A stretch of DNA of 12,408 nucleotides, from positions 1 to 12,408 of the forward strand of contig JBBQBQ010000092.1 in NCBI GenBank assembly GCA_038317685.1, read 5' to 3'. A program made the translations under genes and the position numbers. The notes below the pieces were generated by a model, which ran no database searches, was not told the DNA's origin, and was given only the letters and a program-made list of their open reading frames with translations. This stretch comes from JBBQBQ01 sp038317685 (GTDB lineage Bacteria > Desulfobacterota > Desulfuromonadia > Desulfuromonadales > DDH964). This document shows, in pieces, positions 1 through 6,137 of the stretch (positions are counted from its first letter, which is position 1; the number at the start of each line of letters is the position of its first letter).

Positions 1-115
1 GCTCCATCCCCCGGCCATATACGACCGCCGGAACCAGGCCCTGACGCCGAACGGCCCGCGCCCCACCTTTGCCAATGCCGTCACGCCGGGTGACGTCGAG
101 AGTCGACTGTGCCAT
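1..115 (-). CDS. rplY: 50S ribosomal protein L25/Ctc, N-terminal part
   Basis: The first 38 codons of a minus-strand gene that continues past the left edge. The translation begins MAQSTLDVTRRDGIGKGGAR and goes on through RAVRRQGLVPAVVYGRGME. This is the L25/Ctc start: an early beta strand, then the conserved G-K-G-A-R-x-x-R-x-x-G-x-x-P-A-x-x-Y-G segment that contacts 5S rRNA. L25 is a component of the 50S central protuberance, and the Ctc form carries an extra C-terminal domain that cannot be judged here. The start is ATG at 115, preceded by a strong GGAGGA ribosome binding site about 6 bases upstream. It lies 63 bases after prs in the same direction, the usual prs-rplY arrangement, so co-transcription is likely. 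Confidence 0.93.
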   Translation of the reverse strand, partial: MAQSTLDVTRRDGIGKGGARAVRRQGLVPAVVYGRGME

Positions 116-137
116 GTTGTTCCTCCATGCAACGAGC

Positions 138-153
138 GGCCGGAGGGCCGGCC
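138..153 (-). promoter_or_regulatory. GC hairpin in the prs-rplY gap
   Basis: A perfect six-base inverted repeat (GGCCGG / CCGGCC) with a four-base loop sits between the prs stop and the rplY ribosome binding site. No T-run follows it on the minus strand, so it does not look like an intrinsic terminator. It could be a leader structure or processing site that tunes L25 relative to PRPP synthase, or it could be chance in GC-rich DNA. Confidence 0.3.
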
Positions 154-178
154 TGGAATCGTTGGCGGTTAATTATCT

Positions 179-1117
179 TCAGACGAAGAGAGAACTGACC
201 GATTCATCACCATGGATGCGTCTGATCGCTTCAGCGAGCAGTTCCGCCACCGACAAGCTGCGCAGCTTGGGACATGCCGCCTGCTTGTCGCCGGTGGGAA
301 TGGTGTTGGTGACCACCACTTCGCGCAAACAGCTTTCGTTGATCCGCTCCAGCGCCGGCCCGGACAGAACGGCGTGGGTGGCGCTGGCATAAATTTCCCG
401 GGCACCCTTTTCCTTCAAGGCCTTGGCGGCCTGGCAGAGGGTCCCTGCGGTATCGATCATGTCATCGACAATCAGGCAGACTTCTCCTTCGACATCGCCG
501 ATGATGTGCATCACTTCGGAAACGTTCGGACCGCTGCGACGCTTGTCGATGATGGCCAGACCGGCATTGAGCCGCTTGGCGAAGGCGCGGGCCCGCTCGG
601 TCCCGCCGGCATCGGGAGAGACGACCACCAATGGTCCCCTGAGATTCTCCTTGATATCGGCCAGAATCACCGGAGCCGCATAAAGATGATCGACGGGAAT
701 ATTGAAAAACCCCTGAATTTGGCCGGCATGGAGGTCCATGGTCAGGACCCGGTCGGTCCCGGCGGTGCTGATGAGGTCGGCCACCAGTTTGCTGGTGATC
801 GGGGTTCGGGGGGCCACTTTGCGATCCTGACGGGCATACCCGAAGTAGGGGATGACTGCGGTGATGCGTGCGGCCGACGCACGCTTGAGAGCATCGACCA
901 TGACCAGCAGTTCCATCAGGTTGTTGTTGGAGGGTGCACAGGTCGACTGGATGACGTAGACATCCCGGCCACGGACATTCTCGCTGATCTCGACCATGAT
1001 CTCCCCGTCGGAGAAGGTCTTGACCTTGGCCTGTGCCAGAGAAACCCCGAGGCTGGCACAGATTTCCCGGGCCAGGGGAAAATTGGAATTACCGGAAAAA
1101 ACCTTGAGTTTGTCCAC
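179..1117 (-). CDS. prs: ribose-phosphate pyrophosphokinase (PRPP synthase)
   Basis: Transfers pyrophosphate from ATP to ribose 5-phosphate to make PRPP, the precursor for purine, pyrimidine, histidine, tryptophan and NAD synthesis. At 312 residues it has the usual length. Visible landmarks: KVFSGNSN at the N-terminus, the FSDGEI(M)VEI segment near 35-44, the catalytic loop YARQDRK near 94-100, DLHAGQIQGFF near 128-138, VVSPDAGGTERA near 165-176, and the PRPP-type loop VDDMIDTAGTL near 217-227. I chose the GTG at 1117 because AAGGAG lies 5 bases upstream and the next residues, DKLKVFSGNSN, match family N-termini. An in-frame start 10 codons upstream adds a non-conserved stretch. It is flanked by tRNA-Gln upstream and rplY downstream, the standard arrangement. 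No missing residues were noticed. Confidence 0.97.
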   Translation of the reverse strand: MDKLKVFSGNSNFPLAREICASLGVSLAQAKVKTFSDGEIMVEISENVRGRDVYVIQSTCAPSNNNLMELLVMVDALKRASAARITAVIPYFGYARQDRKVAPRTPITSKLVADLISTAGTDRVLTMDLHAGQIQGFFNIPVDHLYAAPVILADIKENLRGPLVVVSPDAGGTERARAFAKRLNAGLAIIDKRRSGPNVSEVMHIIGDVEGEVCLIVDDMIDTAGTLCQAAKALKEKGAREIYASATHAVLSGPALERINESCLREVVVTNTIPTGDKQAACPKLRSLSVAELLAEAIRRIHGDESVSSLFV

Positions 1118-1149
1118 CGCGACTCCTTGCTGCTCCACGCCGAACAAAG

Positions 1150-1173
1150 CAGGTCATGGAAACCCATGACCTG
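1150..1173 (-). promoter_or_regulatory. perfect 10-bp hairpin in the prs leader
   Basis: Ten-base arms (CAGGTCATGG / CCATGACCTG) pair perfectly around a four-base loop, 32 bases upstream of the prs GTG and just before its ribosome binding site. On the minus strand it is followed by CTTTGTTC, too weak a T-run for a confident terminator. It may cap the tRNA-Gln transcript, attenuate prs, or protect a processed prs mRNA 5' end. Function unknown. Confidence 0.4.
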
Positions 1174-1291
1174 ACCGGAAGGGGAGAGGCGATCTGTCGA
1201 TTAAGGGGTAAGAAAAGGCTCTCTGTTTATCTGGCTACGCGGCCCGTTGCCGCCCTTGAGGGGCAATACTCGGGGAGCGCGAAGGTTATAA

Positions 1292-1366
1292 TGGCTGGGG
1301 CGCCAGGATTCGAACCTGGGAATGCCGGAATCAAAATCCGGTGCCTTACCGCTTGGCGACGCCCCA
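1292..1366 (-). tRNA. tRNA-Gln (anticodon TTG)
   Basis: On the minus strand the acceptor arm TGGGGCG (from 1366) pairs with CGCCCCA (1302-1296), followed by discriminator G and an encoded CCA ending at 1292. The anticodon stem CCGGA/TCCGG encloses the seven-base loop TTTTGAT, giving anticodon TTG for glutamine. The T arm contains the standard GGTTCGAATCC. It is complete at 75 bases. It begins only 14 bases after the ispE stop codon, with no room for a separate promoter, so it is probably transcribed from the ispE promoter and cut out by RNase P and 3' processing. That leaves prs downstream on the same primary transcript. Confidence 0.97.
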
Positions 1367-1380
1367 AGGATGCAGACTCA

Positions 1381-2238
1381 TCAGGCGGAGCGTTCGCCCT
1401 CAACGGGTTCGACCAACCAGACCCGCCAGGCTGATTCGCTCTGGATAACGCCCAATGCGGACCGGGCCATGGACTCGTCATCGAAGACCCCGAAAACTGT
1501 GGGGCCGCTACCGCTCATCAAGGCCCCGGCGGCCCCCAATTCCAGCAACCGCCGTTTAATCCCGGCAATCAGGGGAAAACGGCCGATGGTGACCTGCTCC
1601 AAATCATTGTGCAGCAGGCGCACGAGGTCCCCCGTCGTCCTGGGAAACTCGCGCAGTCTAGCCACATCCCCAGGGGAAGTCAACCCCAAATTTCCGTAGA
1701 CCCAGGAGGTGGATACGGCGATCCCCGGGTTGACCAGCAGGTACCAGACCTCGGGCAGGGGCGGCCCTGCTTCGAGGAGGTCACCGATGCCGGTGGCCCA
1801 GGCACTGGAAGCGAAGATAAAGAACGGCACATCGGCGCCAAGGCGGCGGCCGAGGGCCATCAGTTGCGGGCGCGAGAGGTTGAGTCCGAGCATCGCATCG
1901 AGGCCCGTCAGCACCGCCGCGGCATCGGACGAGCCACCCCCGAGGCCGGCGGCCAGGGGAATCTGTTTATCGATGTCAATGGTCACGGCCCACGTCTGGC
2001 CAGCCGCATCCAGAAGTAACCGGGCTGCCCGGGCGGCAATGTTCTCCTCTCCGACGGCCAGCTCAACACCGGAGCACGTCACCACGGTGCGGGAATCCGT
2101 TTCGAGGTCGATCGTTACCCGATCAAAGAGTGAGACGCGCTGCATGAGCATCGCCAGTTCGTGATAGCCATCGGGGCGGCGGCCGAGAACGTGGAGGCAA
2201 AGATTGATCTTGGCGGGGGCCGGGAAAGAACGCAGCAT
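1381..2238 (-). CDS. ispE: 4-diphosphocytidyl-2-C-methyl-D-erythritol kinase
   Basis: ATP-dependent kinase of the MEP isoprenoid pathway, phosphorylating the 2-hydroxyl of CDP-ME. It is a GHMP-superfamily enzyme. In the 285-residue form visible landmarks are APAKINLCLHVLGRRPDGYHEL at 7-28 (catalytic-type Lys10), the glycine-rich ATP loop PLAAGLGGGSSDAA at 94-107, GADVPFF with Asp136 at 134-140, and the C-terminal SGSGPTVFGVF motif. The start is uncertain. The ATG at 2238 gives the length and N-terminus expected for the family but has no clear Shine-Dalgarno sequence. The open frame continues upstream to a TTG at 2340, which coincides with a TTGACA hexamer and so is more likely promoter. It is followed after 14 bases by tRNA-Gln. 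In several bacteria ispE precedes prs, as here. Confidence 0.95.
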   Translation of the reverse strand: MLRSFPAPAKINLCLHVLGRRPDGYHELAMLMQRVSLFDRVTIDLETDSRTVVTCSGVELAVGEENIAARAARLLLDAAGQTWAVTIDIDKQIPLAAGLGGGSSDAAAVLTGLDAMLGLNLSRPQLMALGRRLGADVPFFIFASSAWATGIGDLLEAGPPLPEVWYLLVNPGIAVSTSWVYGNLGLTSPGDVARLREFPRTTGDLVRLLHNDLEQVTIGRFPLIAGIKRRLLELGAAGALMSGSGPTVFGVFDDESMARSALGVIQSESAWRVWLVEPVEGERSA

Positions 2239-2311
2239 TTTCAGGACTCGCGACAGAGATGGATCCGGGGCATTCTGCTCAAGCTTTTCAACAGACACGC
2301 TACGGCAGACC

Positions 2312-2340
2312 ATCTTTCCGGTTTCTAGGGGGCTTGTCAA
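2312..2340 (-). promoter_or_regulatory. possible promoter for ispE-tRNA-prs
   Basis: A perfect TTGACA (2340-2335) is followed after 17 bases by AAAGAT (2317-2312), a poor -10 with 3 of 6 consensus bases. It lies about 75 bases upstream of the chosen ispE ATG. The rest of the 2239-2394 gap shows no T-run terminator and no other structure I can support. Confidence 0.35.
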
Positions 2341-2394
2341 GGGTCATTGCCGCCCCCCTTTCGCCCGGGGATTGGCCGCAGAAACAGCGATGGT

Positions 2395-3081
2395 TCAAGG
2401 CGTCGCGTAATGGTTGAGCCGCTCCCGGAGTCGGGCAATTTCAGGGGTTTCATGCCCCGCAGTCCCCTTCAGGATGTCCACCGCATTGATCCCCGGCTGC
2501 TTGTAATAAGCGGCGGTGGCAGCATTGTCGATCTGCAGTGATGAGCCTTCCAGAGACACCCCCGCGAAGAGCCCGCGGCTCCGGGAGTAGGAATAAATCT
2601 CGGACCGGAAGGTGGCGTCGGTCGCCCCTTCCAGTCTGCGCCCAACCGGGCCGGCGGCGACCCCGACGTCGCCACCGAAGGTGAACGTGCCGTCCATCAG
2701 TCGCTCAATGTTCCGACGACTCCTGAAGACCAGAATCACGTCTGTTGACTGCGCGCCGAGCTGCCAACCGACACTCCCCCCTGTTAGGGAGATGAAGACC
2801 GGGTTGCTCCAGTGCCCCTTGTCATCCCGCACCAGGAGAACTCCGGTTCCGTAACGGCCACCGACCACCACCCCGACTTTGAGCATATTGGGGAGGATGG
2901 CAATTCCGGAACCGGCCAGCAATGCCGGAGGGATCCCCTGTTCCGGGATGGCCATGATTTCGTCAAGAACGACAGTCGCCAACTCGACCTTTTCTTTCTG
3001 TTCGTCCGGTGCCGACCAGGCGTTTCCAGCCAGTCCAACGACCAGCCCGAGCAGGACCGCAACCTTGAAGGTTCGTTTCAT
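2395..3081 (-). CDS. exported SYLF (Ysc84/DUF500) lipid-binding domain protein
   Basis: 228 residues. The N-terminus (MKRTFKVAVLLGLVVGLAGNAWSA) is a classical signal peptide with a likely cut after residue 24, so the mature protein should be periplasmic or exported. The remainder fits the SYLF/Ysc84 family. It has an IPPALLAGSGIAILPNMLKVG stretch, GGRYGTGVLLVRDDKG, WSNPVFISLTGGSVGWQLGAQSTDVILV, and the hallmark YSYSRSRGLFAGVSLEGSSL near the C-terminus. Eukaryotic SYLF domains bind phosphoinositides. The bacterial role is unknown. The ATG at 3081 has AAGGAG 8 bases upstream. It lies 65 bases after the receiver gene on the same strand with no terminator between, so it may be part of that transcript. 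Family assignment is secure; function is not. Confidence 0.9.
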   Translation of the reverse strand: MKRTFKVAVLLGLVVGLAGNAWSAPDEQKEKVELATVVLDEIMAIPEQGIPPALLAGSGIAILPNMLKVGVVVGGRYGTGVLLVRDDKGHWSNPVFISLTGGSVGWQLGAQSTDVILVFRSRRNIERLMDGTFTFGGDVGVAAGPVGRRLEGATDATFRSEIYSYSRSRGLFAGVSLEGSSLQIDNAATAAYYKQPGINAVDILKGTAGHETPEIARLRERLNHYATP

Positions 3082-3146
3082 TCAAGCGTCTCCTTGCAGC
3101 GAGGCCATGAGCCTTCGGGATTCTCTAGTTATCCTTGGGGAACAAG

Positions 3147-3587
3147 TCAACGGCAATCAGAGGAAGTGAGCCCGGCGAGTATACGGTCAGGACGGATGGT
3201 CTCCGCCCGCTCCCGAACCCAGGCGGAAAGACCTTTCAAGTCCAAGGGTTTGGAAAAAACCTTGCACCCCAAAGCCTCGGCCTCCAATAACTGTCCTTCC
3301 GTCCAGGCCCCGGAGAGGATTGCCTTATTCGATGCCACCCCTTTGCAGCCCCGCTCCTGCTGACGACGGATGAATTCAAGACCGGTCATGCGGGGCATAC
3401 GGTTGTCGGTGATCAGCAGGTCACCACAGGGAAATTGTTGATTGCAACGACAGCCATCATCCCAATACAGGGGACAGGCGAGGGGGTCTGCGAAGGCGAG
3501 GGTCTCGTGCCCAAGCCTGCCGACCGTTGTTTCCAGCAGACGCAGGATCGGCTTGTCGTCTTCAAAGATGATCACCCTCAACTTCAT
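3147..3587 (-). CDS. stand-alone response-regulator receiver with Cys-rich loop
   Basis: 146 residues forming one receiver (CheY-like) domain with no output domain. Phospho-relay residues are present: acidic pair Asp10/Asp11 in IIFEDD, phospho-acceptor Asp61 in LLITDNRMP, the Ser/Thr-switch residue Ser92 in AILSGAW, and Lys113 in FSKPL. It may act through protein-protein contact or as a phosphate sink. The odd part is the segment before beta-3: the usual helix-2 region holds Cys38, Cys46, Cys48 and Cys54 (C-x7-C-x-C-x5-C), and Cys81 and Cys108 occur later. Such a cluster could bind a metal or Fe-S centre, or form redox-active disulfides. This is inference. The ATG at 3587 is preferred for its GGAGGG and because the receiver fold begins at once. 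A GTG at 3647 would add a hydrophobic segment. It lies 96 bases downstream of the coiled-coil gene. Confidence 0.9.
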   Translation of the reverse strand: MKLRVIIFEDDKPILRLLETTVGRLGHETLAFADPLACPLYWDDGCRCNQQFPCGDLLITDNRMPRMTGLEFIRRQQERGCKGVASNKAILSGAWTEGQLLEAEALGCKVFSKPLDLKGLSAWVRERAETIRPDRILAGLTSSDCR

Positions 3588-3683
3588 AATCCCTCCGGCT
3601 AAGAACATCCCGATGGAGAAAATACCCGACGCCAGCATACCAAACACCCATCCACGAATGCGAGTGCAACCTCCGTGGGCGAG

Positions 3684-5873
3684 TCAAAAACCTTCAACGC
3701 TGCGGTCCGGAGAGCGGAACAGCGGCAAGGCAGCCAACGACCGGGCGCGAGCGGCCGGGGCATTGCCCAACGACATCCGTTCGGTATCCATCCCGACCAC
3801 CTGCAGAAACTTTTGGGCTTCCTGCATCCCCCGGGCATACCCCGACTGATCGGAGATGGGTTTCCCTGGTACGTAGACCAGCAGCCGCCCACTCTGCTTC
3901 AGGTGAAAGACGACGTTGACCTCTCGCCCCCCCCCTTTTTTGAAACCGACGATGTAAGCGCTGCAGTACTGGCTGGGGAAACCTTCAAGGGACAAGGGGG
4001 CCATGCTGAAGGATTGCTGCACCTCAATGATGTCCCGCACCGGGTCGCAATCCACCTGCTCGCGGTCCCAGTCAACCTGGAAAAATGCCCCGGCTACCCC
4101 GCCCCGCCGTGCTGGCCTGGGACGGTTTGCCCCGACCATCGGCCGCAGCGAGGAGGACGGTGACGATGCCGGGGGGCTGGCCGGCCGCTCCTCAATTGCC
4201 TTAGCCGCCAAAGGCTGCTTCTGCACAGCCTCCAAACGCTCTTCAATGATCTTCTTGGCCGCTGCCAACTGCTGCCGCTCGGCTTTTTCCGCGGCCGCTC
4301 TTTGGGTAGCCAATTGGGCGGTCCGGGTGAGTTCCTGGGCGCGTTTTTCCAGGGCCGCCTTCTCCGCCCGCAGCTGTTCATTCGCCACCCGTTCCGCGGC
4401 CAGCCGCTCCCGCTCGGCCTTCTCGGCCTCGGCTCTTTGGGTAGCCAACTGAGCGGTCCTGGCAAGTTCCCTCGCGGTCTGTTCCAGGGCCGCCTTCTCC
4501 GCCAGCAACTGTTCATTGACAGCCTTTTCCGCCGCCAGCCGCTCCCGTTCACCCTTCTCGGCCAGGGCCCGGGTTTCTGCCAACCGGGCCGCATCACTCA
4601 ACTCCTGCAAGCGTCGTTGGGCCTGGGCCTGTTCCCCTGCCAAGCGTTCACGCTCCGTCCGCTCCACAGCCAGGAGCCCCTCGACCTGGCTGACCCGGCC
4701 GACGAGTTCGGCGGACCACCGCTCGGCCTCACGTTTGGCTGCAACCAGGCTGTCCCGCTCCAATCGGTCGGCGACGGCCCGTTCTTCAGAAGCACGCATC
4801 GCTGCGGCAAGATCTGCGGCGCGTGCTTCCGCTTCACGCATCTCCCCAGCCAGTCGTTCACGATCGGCGGATAATTCTTCGCCGGTCCGCGCCAAGGCCG
4901 CGATCTGCGCATTGGCCAACTCCGCCTGGCGCTCCGCCTCCGCCTGGAGAGCCAGAAGCCGTTCCATTTCAGCCCGGTCGGAACGGCTCTTCTCGGCCGC
5001 CATACGGGCGGCTTTCGCCATGATCTTCCCTTGCCGTTTGAGGAATCTCCTCCCCGCGACCGAAGCTTCCGGTTGAGCCTTTTCGGCCCCGGGCGGCGTG
5101 GTCTCGACGGTCAGCACCGCCAGTTCCGCCTCAGCATTTTCCGGCAGTTCGACCCCAGCATCCTCCGCCAGTTCGGTGACGACGGAGGAGATCGCCTGGT
5201 CCGCGACGGTTTCCAGAGCGGCTGCCGGCAGTCCCGCCACGTTTCCAGCGGGGTCGAAGAGGGCATCGATGGCGTCGAGGAGAGCCTCTGCCCCTTCCTC
5301 CTCCGCGACCCTTTGGGCCGCAACCTGGGCGACGGCGAGCCGCTCCCGGCGGGTCCGCTCCTGGATCGCACGCCGGTTCGGAGAAAGCACCGCCCTCCCT
5401 TCCTCGTCCTCCCCGGCCCCCTTCTCCGCTGCGGCGGCCAGGGATCTAAGTTCGGTCAGCTCTTCGGCCCTCTGGGTCTCGGCTTTGGCCAGAGCGGCCG
5501 GAGGAAGCAGCACCGGAATGTCACGAATGATCACTTCACGCATCGCGGTCCCAAAGCGCAACTTGACCTCTTCCAGATCGAAGCCGTGCTCTTCCAGGCG
5601 AGGGAAGGCGCTCTCCAGCAAGGGTTCCGATGCCACCGCCCCCCCGGCAGAGGAGCTGACCTCGTAGATGAGGTTTCGCCGTTGTTCCTTGAGGTGGAGG
5701 GCGGCAAAGACCCGCTGCCCGCCTTCGGACTGGATCACCACAACATAGGCGTGGACCGGCGGCAAACCTGCAGGCGATCCGACCAGCTGCCGGGGGGTTC
5801 GACCCCGAAAGATAGACACGACATCTGGCTCTGCCGCCAATATCCAAGCAGGTTTCTGTTGTCGGGAAAACAT
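3684..5873 (-). CDS. large coiled-coil protein with duplicated terminal modules
   Basis: 729 residues, family not recognised. Layout: module A about 40-122, Ala/Glu-rich region about 125-265, long charged coiled coil about 285-560, Pro/Ser-rich linker about 563-592, and module B about 637-719. Modules A and B align without gaps at an offset of 597 residues. They share A-Y at 42/639, G-G at 51/648, H-L-K at 60/657, L-x-Y at 68/665, G-x-D at 97/694 and a final P at 120/717, about 19 identities in 80. The coiled coil contains two near-identical 45-residue units (442-486, 487-531) and partial flanking copies. No signal peptide or membrane segment is seen, so it is probably cytoplasmic. A coiled coil with matching ends suggests a scaffold or filament, but that is a guess. 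GGAG lies 8 bases before the ATG. The gene sits behind the riboswitch and terminator at 5917-6028. Confidence 0.88.
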   Translation of the reverse strand: MFSRQQKPAWILAAEPDVVSIFRGRTPRQLVGSPAGLPPVHAYVVVIQSEGGQRVFAALHLKEQRRNLIYEVSSSAGGAVASEPLLESAFPRLEEHGFDLEEVKLRFGTAMREVIIRDIPVLLPPAALAKAETQRAEELTELRSLAAAAEKGAGEDEEGRAVLSPNRRAIQERTRRERLAVAQVAAQRVAEEEGAEALLDAIDALFDPAGNVAGLPAAALETVADQAISSVVTELAEDAGVELPENAEAELAVLTVETTPPGAEKAQPEASVAGRRFLKRQGKIMAKAARMAAEKSRSDRAEMERLLALQAEAERQAELANAQIAALARTGEELSADRERLAGEMREAEARAADLAAAMRASEERAVADRLERDSLVAAKREAERWSAELVGRVSQVEGLLAVERTERERLAGEQAQAQRRLQELSDAARLAETRALAEKGERERLAAEKAVNEQLLAEKAALEQTARELARTAQLATQRAEAEKAERERLAAERVANEQLRAEKAALEKRAQELTRTAQLATQRAAAEKAERQQLAAAKKIIEERLEAVQKQPLAAKAIEERPASPPASSPSSSLRPMVGANRPRPARRGGVAGAFFQVDWDREQVDCDPVRDIIEVQQSFSMAPLSLEGFPSQYCSAYIVGFKKGGGREVNVVFHLKQSGRLLVYVPGKPISDQSGYARGMQEAQKFLQVVGMDTERMSLGNAPAARARSLAALPLFRSPDRSVEGF
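4281..4550 (-). repeat. two 135-bp tandem repeats inside the coiled-coil gene
   Basis: Units 4550-4416 and 4415-4281 each encode 45 residues of the pattern ERERLAAE(K/R)xxNEQL, xAEKAALExxAxEL, xRTAQLATQRAxAEKA. A degenerate third unit begins at 4280 (ERQQLAAAKK), and a shorter related one begins 35 residues earlier (ERERLAGEQ, residue 407). The DNA is still similar: for example, CTCTTTGGGTAGCCAA occurs at 4300 and again at 4435 on the plus strand, exactly 135 bases apart. This indicates fairly recent in-frame duplication. Confidence 0.85.
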
Positions 5874-5916
5874 GCAGATTGCTCCGTGGCTAGCGAGAGA
5901 GAAGGCCCGAAAAAGA

Positions 5917-5964
5917 ACAGCCGGGTTGCCAAAATATCGGCTGATATTTCGGCAACCCGGCTGT
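5917..5964 (-). terminator. intrinsic terminator of the riboswitch expression platform
   Basis: On the minus-strand RNA, 22-base arms (5964-5943 and 5938-5917) pair around a four-base AGCC loop, followed by TTCTTTTT (5917-5910). The single non-Watson-Crick position is a G-U wobble on the minus-strand RNA but an A-C mismatch on the plus strand, which supports the minus orientation. Its 5' arm is the 3' strand of the riboswitch aptamer, so aptamer and terminator are mutually exclusive. Confidence 0.9.
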
Positions 5965-6028
5965 CTCGAAGAGACCCTAGGCTTTCCGCCCCACCCTCGC
6001 GGATGGTTGAGTATTATCGTCTATCGCC
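5939..6028 (-). promoter_or_regulatory. GEMM-I class cyclic dinucleotide riboswitch, probable cGAMP type
   Basis: Read on the minus strand, the leader contains AACC (6008-6005), a short stem ATCC with a GCGA tetraloop and GGGT, then GGGGCGGAAAGCC (5992-5980). A second stem GTCTC/GAGAC (5975-5963) follows, and then AGCCGGGTTGCCGAAAT. These are the conserved blocks of the GEMM-I aptamer, which binds c-di-GMP or, in many Geobacter members, 3',3'-cGAMP. Aligned without gaps from AACC, the base equivalent to Vc2 G20 is A at 6012, the change associated with cGAMP sensing. The stacking A and the ligand-pairing C map to 5985 and about 5952. A possible closing helix pairs GGCGATA (6028-6022) with TATCAGCC (5946-5939). 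Ligand binding should sequester the terminator's 5' arm, predicting an ON switch for the coiled-coil gene. Confidence 0.9.
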
Positions 6029-6054
6029 TTGGATGCGATGATCTGGTTTTGAAT

Positions 6055-6083
6055 ATATTAAATCCCAGTGAGCGAATTAGCAA
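6055..6083 (-). promoter_or_regulatory. sigma70-type promoter for the riboswitch leader
   Basis: TTGCTA (6083-6078) and TAATAT (6060-6055) are separated by exactly 17 bases, with 4 of 6 consensus matches each in a locally AT-rich stretch. Transcription would begin near 6048, some 20 bases before the first conserved aptamer pairing, giving a leader of about 175 bases. The position relative to the aptamer is what makes this call convincing. Confidence 0.7.
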
Positions 6084-6137
6084 GGATCAAGGAAAAGCCT
6101 CCCCGGTTCTCACCCCGCGCACCTTTCCATCGCACGG

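Noticed and set aside
1118..1147. Upstream ATG extension of prs (10 extra residues)
   Set aside because: The extension is not conserved in the family, and a good AAGGAG lies just before the GTG at 1117.
212..1174. Long plus-strand open frame (320 codons) opposite prs
   Set aside because: It is a mirror frame of a clearly conserved prs gene in GC-rich DNA. The translation resembles no family and there is no ribosome binding site.
3127..3150. Possible promoter for the SYLF gene (TTGACT overlapping the receiver stop, 17 bases, TAGAGA)
   Set aside because: The -10 matches only 3 of 6 bases. Too weak to list, although an internal promoter cannot be excluded.
3588..3647. Upstream GTG for the receiver gene, adding a hydrophobic 20-residue segment that could look like a membrane anchor
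   Set aside because: There is no ribosome binding site before the GTG, while GGAGGG precedes the ATG at 3587 where the receiver fold starts. Worth recalling if protein data place it in the membrane.
5917..5964. The long near-perfect inverted repeat read as a transposon end or MITE
   Set aside because: It has a four-base loop, a T-run on one side, a strand-specific G-U pair and overlap with a riboswitch aptamer, all of which fit a transcription terminator.
5031..6041. Plus-strand open frame of 336 codons opposite the coiled-coil gene and riboswitch
   Set aside because: It arises from biased Ala/Glu/Arg codons of the real gene, runs through the riboswitch and has no recognisable domains.
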